From: Microcaldota archaeon | GTDB lineage: Archaea; Micrarchaeota; Micrarchaeia; Norongarragalinales; Norongarragalinaceae | Length of the DNA stretch: 64,000 nucleotides | Reading direction: 5' to 3' | NCBI GenBank assembly: GCA_016188965.1 | Contig: JACPGT010000002.1 | Span: 327,991 to 391,990, forward strand | Shown here: one piece after another, positions 24,829 to 31,975 of the stretch | How the letters are laid out: each line of letters opens with the position of its first letter | Position numbering within the stretch: position 1 is the first letter of the stretch | Position numbers and translations under genes: made by a program | The notes under the pieces: model-generated | The model's input: the letters and a program-made list of their open reading frames with translations, nothing else | What the model was told of the DNA's origin: nothing | Databases searched by the model: none

Positions 24829-25500
24829 ATGATTGAACCTGCTCCGATCCATTATGACCGCATTTACCGCTTTGCCGAGGGACGCGTGCGGGGTGAGTTG
24901 AAGACCAAACTTCCGACCGGCCTGTATTACCACCGGCCTTTCCATACGCGTGACGTGGTCCGGGTGGCCGAACGCATTGGCGAAATGGCGAGAAAACGCG
25001 GCGCTTTGACGGAACGTGAAGTGTGGCTGCTCAAGCTGGCCGCGCTTTACCACGACGTGGGTTTCACGCATCAAGTCAAGGAAAACGAGCCGTTCGGAGC
25101 CCAATGCGCCGTCGGTGAGTTGGGGCAGTTAGGCTTGAGTTCGGAGGACCTGGAATTGGTCGCAGCCGCGATATTGGATACGGCGTTGGTCCGCCATCCG
25201 CGTCCTGATTTGGAAACCTATCATCAGGCCCCGCAGACCAAATTGGGCAAGTACTTGTGCGATGCGGACTTGGCAACGCTTGGCCGCAAGGATTTCTTCA
25301 AGACCAACGAATGGTACCGCCGTGAACACAATCATCCGTTGCCCACCCAGGAGCATCTCAGCGAGGAGGAAAACCTCCGGCGGGTCCATCCGTTCCTGTT
25401 GGGCCATCGGTGGCACACGCGCGAGGCCGAGTCGCTCTTCGAGGAGACTAAAAAGCAGAACATCCGGGAACTACGACGGCGCCTGGGTTTGCTGGTTTGA
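24829..25500 (+). CDS. HD-domain phosphohydrolase
   Basis: A 223-residue soluble HD-superfamily hydrolase. Metal ligands are visible: the first His in YYHRPFHTRDVV, HD in AALYHDVGF (about residues 73-74), a following His in FTHQV, and Asp in LCDADLATLG (about 145). This form resembles stand-alone HD proteins that are found near class III cyclases in bacteria, so a cyclic-nucleotide phosphodiesterase is plausible but unproven. A GCTTTTTATG element 30-40 nt upstream is the likely TATA box. ATG 24829 is used. Confidence 0.8.
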   Translation: MIEPAPIHYDRIYRFAEGRVRGELKTKLPTGLYYHRPFHTRDVVRVAERIGEMARKRGALTEREVWLLKLAALYHDVGFTHQVKENEPFGAQCAVGELGQLGLSSEDLELVAAAILDTALVRHPRPDLETYHQAPQTKLGKYLCDADLATLGRKDFFKTNEWYRREHNHPLPTQEHLSEEENLRRVHPFLLGHRWHTREAESLFEETKKQNIRELRRRLGLLV

Positions 25501-25552
25501 TTCACGTTCCGGCCTCTTTCGGCCGGTGGATTCTTGGGTCTGTTCGTATACC

Positions 25553-27682
25553 TTACGGCGCGGGCCGGAGGGGTTCTTCCTCTTTTATTTCCAACAGGAC
25601 GTTGGGGTTGGGTGGTTTGACTTCTACGTCCCGCGTGATTTTGCGTTTGGATAGGTGCGGCCACCAGTCCTTGACGTAATTCGTGCCGTGCGTGACGACG
25701 CGGAGGGGGTTGAATCGTTCGGTCTTCCGTTCAGGCGCGGGCAACTCGTCGTCTTCGATTTTCGGATATATTTCCCGCAGGTCTTTCTCGGTGATGTGTT
25801 GAAGCACTTCGGCCACTTCCGGGTCGAAGTGTCCGGTCCAGAAGCCTTGCTGTAGCCAGCCGGGCTTCCATTCGCCGCTTTGCTCGTCGTGCGTGCCGGC
25901 GAGGAATTCCCAGGACAATTGGCGCTTGCCCATGGGCATGTCTCGGGTCAACCTGCCTTTGCGCAGTTGCGGTAGCCAGGCTTTCAGGTATTGGACGCCT
26001 TCGGTGAATACTTTTCGTGCTTCGAATTTTTCGGCGGCGTGGTCAATGCGGCGGGGGTACGGCCGGTCCAGGATGAACGCGTCCAAGATGTCGGCCAGGG
26101 CCGCGATTCTAGCTTCGATGGGAATCTGCTCTCCCTTGAGTTTTTTCGGATAGCCTTTGCCGTCGAATCGTTCATGGTGGTATAAGGCCACGTTCTGCAT
26201 CGTTCTTGGGAATCGGTTTTCGGCCAGGACTTCTTCCGCGTGTTCGGGGTGTCGTTGGATTTGTTCGCGTTCGCCGATGTCCAGGACGCCTTCTTTGTGA
26301 AGCAGTTCCGTTGCGATGCCGATCTTGCCTAAGTCGTGCACGTCGCCGGCTTCCTGCAGCCCGTTGATGAATTCGCGGCTGAACCGGCTTTCTCCGGTCT
26401 TTTTTCGGTGGAGCCGGTCCATGATGAGCGCGATTTTCTTCATCCATTTTCCGACGCGTTCCGAGTGGTGGCGCGTGTAGGGGTCGTGGTCTTCCAGTTG
26501 CTTGATGCGTGATTTGACGTTGATTTTCGCTTGGTGATCCAGCTGTTCGGTGAACCAGTTCTGCACGATGCGGTCGTTGATGTCCCGGTCTTGCAGTATT
26601 TCCTGGAATTTGAGGGCGAGTTGGCGCGGGATCTTGTCCAGATGGATGGCATGCACGGCGGCGACATGGTTTTCCGGCAGCAGCAATTTGTGCTCGAACT
26701 GCCGTCGGAGGTCCGGCGTGATGATGCCCAGCGGAACGATGAGTTCGCCGAATGGCGCGGTGGGTCCTTCCCCGGGCTTGGCCAAGTGTTCGTCGACCAT
26801 TTTGCTCCGGTTATCGTCTTCGTGGAGGTTGGCCGTGAAGGAAAATCCCGATTTGCCTTCTTCGTTGAGTCCGCCGTTCCACCATCGGACTATCCGTTTG
26901 GTCGAATCCGTCAAGGGCATGACTGGCAGGTGTTGGACCCGGCGGCCCCAGGGCGCTTCAGGCCCGGCTTCGGCTTTGTATTCCACGAGATCCGTCCGCA
27001 TGTCCGTTCCTCGAGGTGATTTCATCGGATCCGGCGAGGTTTGCATGGCTAACGCCACGGTGCCGCGCACGTGGGCCCCTGCTTCCTTCTGTTTTTGGGT
27101 GAATGCCACTTCGGGAAGGAGGCGGGCGAGCAATTGCATCAGGGGGTAGGCGGAACGGCCAGGGTCGGATTCGCCGCGGATTGCCTCCTTGAGTTGGTGC
27201 AAGTCATGTGCGCTTGGAAGCAGGGTCGTGTTCCGTTGGATGAGGTCTTGGGCGATGCGTTTGGCATTCAAGTCGCGTGACGAGTCCAGCACTAAGGGAC
27301 TGACACGGTATTGCTCTGCCAACCTTTCGATTTCAGCTTTTTGGCCGTCCGTCAAGTCTCCGCGTATGATGATGTTTTGGCCCCATCCGCCGCGGTGTCC
27401 ATCCTTTACTCCGGTTCCTTCGATGGCGTGGTCCATCATTTCCCGTATTTTCTTGGCGCTGAACCGGTTGTGTTCGTCGAAATGCAGTTCGATGGCCTTC
27501 ACGCCGGTTTCGTACTTCCAGTTCCTTGAAATCTCGGCGGCAATGCGACTCGCGTTTTGTTGGGATTTCGGGTTCGGTTCATGGAGGACCGTCAAACTGA
27601 GCCGGTTGGCCATCCGGCCGAAGCTTCCGGCCACCATTTTTGTGGGCAGGAAACCGGGTGGGGTCCTTTCTTCGGCGGGCAT
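25553..27682 (-). CDS. Large protein with HD-GYP-like domain
   Basis: A 709-residue soluble protein. Residues 1-390 are a unique N-terminal region of unknown fold. Residues about 400-550 form an HD-GYP domain: DPYTRHHSERVGKW, GDVHDLGKIGI (HD pair about 448), HPEHAEEVL and YHHERFDGKGYPKKLKGEQIPIEA with the GYP motif (about 506), then ALADILDAF. HD-GYP proteins in bacteria hydrolyse c-di-GMP or cGAMP. No GGDEF synthase is seen in the window, so the substrate is uncertain. The C-terminal 100 residues repeat a Lys/Trp/Leu segment (YLKAWLPQLRKGRLTRD and YVKDWWPHLSKRKITRD). Confidence 0.8.
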   Translation of the reverse strand: MPAEERTPPGFLPTKMVAGSFGRMANRLSLTVLHEPNPKSQQNASRIAAEISRNWKYETGVKAIELHFDEHNRFSAKKIREMMDHAIEGTGVKDGHRGGWGQNIIIRGDLTDGQKAEIERLAEQYRVSPLVLDSSRDLNAKRIAQDLIQRNTTLLPSAHDLHQLKEAIRGESDPGRSAYPLMQLLARLLPEVAFTQKQKEAGAHVRGTVALAMQTSPDPMKSPRGTDMRTDLVEYKAEAGPEAPWGRRVQHLPVMPLTDSTKRIVRWWNGGLNEEGKSGFSFTANLHEDDNRSKMVDEHLAKPGEGPTAPFGELIVPLGIITPDLRRQFEHKLLLPENHVAAVHAIHLDKIPRQLALKFQEILQDRDINDRIVQNWFTEQLDHQAKINVKSRIKQLEDHDPYTRHHSERVGKWMKKIALIMDRLHRKKTGESRFSREFINGLQEAGDVHDLGKIGIATELLHKEGVLDIGEREQIQRHPEHAEEVLAENRFPRTMQNVALYHHERFDGKGYPKKLKGEQIPIEARIAALADILDAFILDRPYPRRIDHAAEKFEARKVFTEGVQYLKAWLPQLRKGRLTRDMPMGKRQLSWEFLAGTHDEQSGEWKPGWLQQGFWTGHFDPEVAEVLQHITEKDLREIYPKIEDDELPAPERKTERFNPLRVVTHGTNYVKDWWPHLSKRKITRDVEVKPPNPNVLLEIKEEEPLRPAP

Positions 27683-27720
27683 GCAATGCTTGATGGAAGG
27701 CGGGTTTTAATTGATTAGGT

Positions 27721-29142
27721 TTACGCATTCGGCTCCTTCTTGCGTACGACGCCTGCATTTGCGTTGACTTCGATCCAATCACCGGTCTTGTATGTCCGCG
27801 TGGCGCTTTTCGTGCCCACGATGCAGGGTTTGCCGAATTCGCGGGCGATGATGGCGGCGTGGCTGACGGTGCCGCCTTCGTCCGTCACGATGGCGCACGC
27901 TTTTCGGACGATGGCCAACTGGTTCGGCTGGGTCATGGCGACGATCATCACGCCGCCTTCCGGGAATGCTTTTTCGTCGCGTTCGAGTTCTTCCAGGCTT
28001 CCCACGGTCACGACATATGCGGGTCCCTGGACGTGGCCGGGGTGTGCGACCATGCCGTGCAAGGGTTCCAGCGGTTCCGGCGGTTGGATGGAGAGCTGTT
28101 TTTTCAGTGCTTCGGCGTCCTGTGGGCCGTAGAGCGTCCGGCGGCCGTTTTGGTTGCGGACGGCGTAGGCAAAGCGGCGTTGGCGCACGACGTCGGGGGT
28201 AAGCGGTTTTCCGTGGAGCAACGCGTTTTCCAAGTCTTCAAGGCCGTACGCATATGCAAGGTCCAACAGGGGCACGCCAAGTCGGCGGGCGATGTGCTGG
28301 AACAGCGGCAGGAATCGGAAGTCCGCTCCGGCCCAGTGGGCCTTGAGTTCCAGCCTCTCGAGGGCAAGGTGTTGCAATAGGTGGCATCGCTCGGCCGTGG
28401 TGGCGTCCAGCTGGCTAAAAAGTCGGTCTTGCTCGTGCTTGAGCTTGACTTTGCTTTCGATTGTTCCGTGAAGCGGTGTTTTTCTTTCTTTTTCCAGTCT
28501 TTCCTTGAGAAAACGCAGCGGCGAGGCCGAATCGTAGGTCTGGTAGAACAGCCAGGCGTGTTTTTCGGCGTGGGCTTTCAAGTCGGCTTCCGTTAGGGCG
28601 GCTTTGGCCAGAAGTGCGCGAAAATCGTCCTGTTCGCGGGAAATGATGTCGTCGTCGACGGGTTGGACCAGTTGGCAGAACGCCGCGTCCGCACCAGCTG
28701 CAAACGCTTCGTCGGTTTTCTCGCGGATGGCCGCTTCCAGCGCGTGGGTGCCGGCCGGCTGGGTGGCGACGAACAATGCTCCCAATTCTTGGATGTGCCG
28801 GGTGAGTCTTTCCATGAAGCGGTAAAGTTCTTCGTCTTGAGCCGTGTTCAGGTCGGCGGCCTTAAATTCGGCGTAAAATGCGTTCATGCGGTTGCCCGCG
28901 TCGCGGCAGCGGCGGAAGTACTCTTCGGCAAACGCGGGTTCCAGCAGTCTTGTGCCCGATCGTTTCCATTCTTCCATCATGGAGTTGGAAACGTAGGCTT
29001 CGGCTTTGCCGTGGCGTACGAAGGCGACGTAATCGACCTGCTTCGGCTTTCCGAACGCGTAGGGCCCGTACGTGAAGCACGATCGGTCATAGATGGAGGA
29101 GAACGTGTGCGCGCCTGCCCATTGGAATTCGTAATCGGTCAT
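27721..29142 (-). CDS. Protein ending in a PEP-utilizing swivelling domain
   Basis: A 473-residue protein. The last 90 residues are the phosphohistidine swivelling domain of PEP synthase/PPDK: IVTDEGGTVSHAAIIAREFGKPCIVGT, with the catalytic His in TVSHAA. The first 380 residues are helical and match no ATP-grasp or PEP-binding domain that I know. Stand-alone proteins of this kind are common in archaea and are usually called PEP-utilizing mobile-domain proteins. A split counterpart lies at 44917-46366. It is divergent from hisS. Confidence 0.75.
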   Translation of the reverse strand: MTDYEFQWAGAHTFSSIYDRSCFTYGPYAFGKPKQVDYVAFVRHGKAEAYVSNSMMEEWKRSGTRLLEPAFAEEYFRRCRDAGNRMNAFYAEFKAADLNTAQDEELYRFMERLTRHIQELGALFVATQPAGTHALEAAIREKTDEAFAAGADAAFCQLVQPVDDDIISREQDDFRALLAKAALTEADLKAHAEKHAWLFYQTYDSASPLRFLKERLEKERKTPLHGTIESKVKLKHEQDRLFSQLDATTAERCHLLQHLALERLELKAHWAGADFRFLPLFQHIARRLGVPLLDLAYAYGLEDLENALLHGKPLTPDVVRQRRFAYAVRNQNGRRTLYGPQDAEALKKQLSIQPPEPLEPLHGMVAHPGHVQGPAYVVTVGSLEELERDEKAFPEGGVMIVAMTQPNQLAIVRKACAIVTDEGGTVSHAAIIAREFGKPCIVGTKSATRTYKTGDWIEVNANAGVVRKKEPNA

Positions 29143-29216
29143 GGTTTTGGCCTGTTTGCAACAGTTTAAAATGCCAGGAATGGCTATTTGCTACAATCCT
29201 TATAACGGATGATTTT

Positions 29217-30542
29217 ATGGACCTTTCCCCGCCCAAAGGAATGCGCGACTTTTTGCCCGGCGACGCCTCGCGGCGCGAGTGGATTGCGGATACGCTCAAG
29301 CGCGTGTTCAAGGCGTACGGATTCGTGCCGTTGGAGACGCCGGTCGCGGAGCGTTTCGAAGTGTTGTCGTCCAAATTCGCCGGCGGCGAGGAGATTTTGA
29401 AGGAGACGTATCGCTTCCAGGACCAAGGAAAGCGTGAATTGGGTTTGCGGTATGATTTGACGGTTCCATTGTGCCGCGTGTTTGCCGGCAACGCCCAGCT
29501 GGCCAAGCCGTTCAAACGCTACCAGATCGCCCCGGTCTTCCGCGACGGCCCCTTGAAGAAAGGCCGTTACCGCGAATTCGTGCAATGCGACGTGGACACT
29601 CTCGGCGTTTCTTCTGTAGTGGCTGAAGCCGAGATCCTAGCCTTGGCCGCACACGCCTTTACCGCCTTGGGCCTGGGCGTGGTATTCAAGGTCAACGACC
29701 GCAAGTTGCTCAACGGCTTGCTGGAAGACACCGGAATTGCCAAGGAAAAGCAAGCCGGCGCGTTGCTGTCACTGGACAAGCTGGAAAAAATCGGGTCCCA
29801 AAGCGTGTTGGCTGAACTGGAAAAAGAGCGCGGCGTGTCTGCAGCCGCTGGCAAGAAACTGCTATCCTTGTTTGAAAAAGCCGGTTCCGGGCCGAACGCC
29901 TTGGCGGCCATTGCCAAGTCGATGAAGTCGGTCGAAGGCAAGCAAGGCGTCGACGAACTGACCCAATTTTTTGATTTCCTCGAGGCGTTCGGCGTCCAGA
30001 ATGCGGAATTCGTACCGTCATTGTCCCGCGGGTTGAACTACTATACCGGCATGGTCTATGAAGCGTTCCTTTCCCCGGATGCGTCCACGTCGTCTTCGAT
30101 TACGTCCTCCTTGGCCGCCGGCGGCCGTTATGACCAAATGGTCGGCGACTTTTCCGGCAAGAGCGAACCGGTGCCGGCCGTGGGCATTTCCTTCGGCCTG
30201 GACGTCATCGGCGAGGCGTTGATCGAAAAGAGCGCCGCTTCGGCCGGCATGAATCCGGGCACGGCTTCGGCGAAGGTCTTCGTCATCCCGGTGGGCGAGA
30301 CGCTGCCGGTCTGCATTCGCATCGCCCAACAACTGCGCAACGCCGGCATTTCCGTGTTGTTGGACTTGGCGGGACGAGGGGTCAGTAAGAACCTGCAGTG
30401 GGCGGCCAAACAGGGCCTGCCGTACGTGCTGATCGTGGGCGAGCAGGAAGTCAAGGATGGCAAATATACGTTGCGTGACTTGTTGGCCGGTACGGAAAAG
30501 AAACTGGCACTTGCGCTGTTGGAAACGACACTGCAGTCGTGA
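29217..30542 (+). CDS. hisS: Histidyl-tRNA synthetase
   Basis: A 441-residue class II synthetase charging tRNA-His. Motif 1 region PPKGMRDFLPGD...FKAYGF, motif 2 GLRYDLTVPLCRVFA and KRYQIAPVFRDGPLKKGRYREFVQCDVD are present, as are the histidine motif RGLNYYTGMVYEAF and motif 3 SFGLDVI. A C-terminal anticodon-binding domain follows. CCTTATAACG is a probable TATA element about 25 nt before the ATG. Confidence 0.96.
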   Translation: MDLSPPKGMRDFLPGDASRREWIADTLKRVFKAYGFVPLETPVAERFEVLSSKFAGGEEILKETYRFQDQGKRELGLRYDLTVPLCRVFAGNAQLAKPFKRYQIAPVFRDGPLKKGRYREFVQCDVDTLGVSSVVAEAEILALAAHAFTALGLGVVFKVNDRKLLNGLLEDTGIAKEKQAGALLSLDKLEKIGSQSVLAELEKERGVSAAAGKKLLSLFEKAGSGPNALAAIAKSMKSVEGKQGVDELTQFFDFLEAFGVQNAEFVPSLSRGLNYYTGMVYEAFLSPDASTSSSITSSLAAGGRYDQMVGDFSGKSEPVPAVGISFGLDVIGEALIEKSAASAGMNPGTASAKVFVIPVGETLPVCIRIAQQLRNAGISVLLDLAGRGVSKNLQWAAKQGLPYVLIVGEQEVKDGKYTLRDLLAGTEKKLALALLETTLQS

Positions 30543-30589
30543 ATACGGTACTTCGTTTTTCCCAGTACGGACTCTTTTGGGTTTTGCCG

Positions 30590-31831
30590 TCATTCCGTCA
30601 GGTTACCGGATGGTGCCTGTGCGGGCAATATTTCAGTTGCGAGGAGTCGTTCCGCTTCCAGTTCGAGTTCGCGTCGCTGCCCGGCGATCGTTTCGGATAT
30701 CGCGGCGGCTTTCTTTTCAAGGGTTTCGTTGAATCGTTCGGTTTCCTTCAGGGAGTTCGTTATGGCTTCTTTTCGGTCCTGGAGGCTCCGCAGGGCGGCC
30801 AGTTGGTGTTCGATTTCAATCCTGTTTTCGCGGGCTTGTTCGAATTCGTCGGCCCACGCGTTGCGTTTTTCGATGAATTCGGTGATGGCCGGATTTTCGG
30901 AGTCGGCTGCAAGCTCCGCCAGAAGGGGCGCCAATTCTTCGGTGTCCAGGAGGCAGTCCTTGAGGAAGTCTTCTTTGACGGATAGGTACCGCTCAGCCGT
31001 TTTGGCATGCGCGCCCGGTTCCTTCCCGTGGGCGTATTTTTTCAATGGCCCTTCCAGGGCGTCCAGCGCTGTGTAGAACCGGTTGCCGGCGTCCGACTCG
31101 GCTTTCTTCATTTCGGCCAGGGTGGCCGTGGTCGTATCTAGTTTTTCCGGGTCCGCGTCCGATGCCTGCGCTTTTTCCTGTGTCCGGAGGATGTCCTGGC
31201 GCGCATGGGTGTCGGCAATCTCGGCTTGGATGCGTTCCAGTTGCCGGTTCAGCGAATCGTCCGTGCGTTTGCGTTCCACTTCGGCGCAGCTGTCGGAAAA
31301 AACGCGTACGGCTTCCAGTTCATGGTGCATGGCCGCGTACCGGTCCGCAAGTTCATTCATGGTGGAGTTGAATTGCGCCAGGTCCTGCTTGAAAAAAGCG
31401 TAGATGTACCGGTTGTCCTTGACGACTTCTTGGATGGCGGCTAGGGTCGAATGGAACGCTTGGGTGTCGCGCAATAGGCCGTCGAAATCTGTGGGAAATA
31501 CCAGCGCGTCCAGGTCCGACTGCAAGGCAAGCGTCTTGGTTGCAAAGTCGCGTTGGTGTTGCAAGGCGATGCGTTCGTGGATGCCCACGTCCTTAGGCGT
31601 TGCGTCGGTTACGGTCCGGATGGCTTCTTTGAGGCGGTGGATGGGCTCTTGGGTCAGCCGCGCGTGAGGCATCGCGGCGTGGACGGCTTGGCTTTTCCAG
31701 AACTCGACTTTGGATGCCAGCTTTTCAAACGGTGTGGCGCCTTGCCATGCCGGTTCTTCGATTTTTTCCTTTGCAGGCTCCCGAGGCGAAAAAAAGGCGG
31801 CAATTCCCTTGAGGAGTTTTCGGAAAACCAT
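30590..31831 (-). CDS. Long coiled-coil protein
   Basis: A 413-residue, almost wholly helical protein rich in Glu, Ala, Lys, Gln and Leu. Heptad-like runs occur around residues 120-230 and 320-395. The N-terminus (MVFRKLLKGIAAFFSP) could be an amphipathic membrane-binding helix. No known family. It may be structural or cell-surface linked, but nothing shows this. Confidence 0.6.
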   Translation of the reverse strand: MVFRKLLKGIAAFFSPREPAKEKIEEPAWQGATPFEKLASKVEFWKSQAVHAAMPHARLTQEPIHRLKEAIRTVTDATPKDVGIHERIALQHQRDFATKTLALQSDLDALVFPTDFDGLLRDTQAFHSTLAAIQEVVKDNRYIYAFFKQDLAQFNSTMNELADRYAAMHHELEAVRVFSDSCAEVERKRTDDSLNRQLERIQAEIADTHARQDILRTQEKAQASDADPEKLDTTTATLAEMKKAESDAGNRFYTALDALEGPLKKYAHGKEPGAHAKTAERYLSVKEDFLKDCLLDTEELAPLLAELAADSENPAITEFIEKRNAWADEFEQARENRIEIEHQLAALRSLQDRKEAITNSLKETERFNETLEKKAAAISETIAGQRRELELEAERLLATEILPAQAPSGNLTE

Positions 31832-31975
31832 GCGTGGACTGTTTTCTCCGGCGGTCCTTATCTGGTTTTTCGTTGGCGCCCGGTTTTTTTCCCCGTTATC
31901 GTTTTGTCCCGTCGAGGAAGCGTTCGGGCCGATGGGGTCCGGCGGCGGGTTTTCTGGCTCGAACGCGCCGTCTTG

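Noticed and set aside
7850..29200. Similar GCTATTTG(C/T)T(A/G)CAAT strings at 7851 and 29185
   Set aside because: Both are near promoters, but a 15-nt match with two differences and no palindrome may be chance; not enough for an operator claim.
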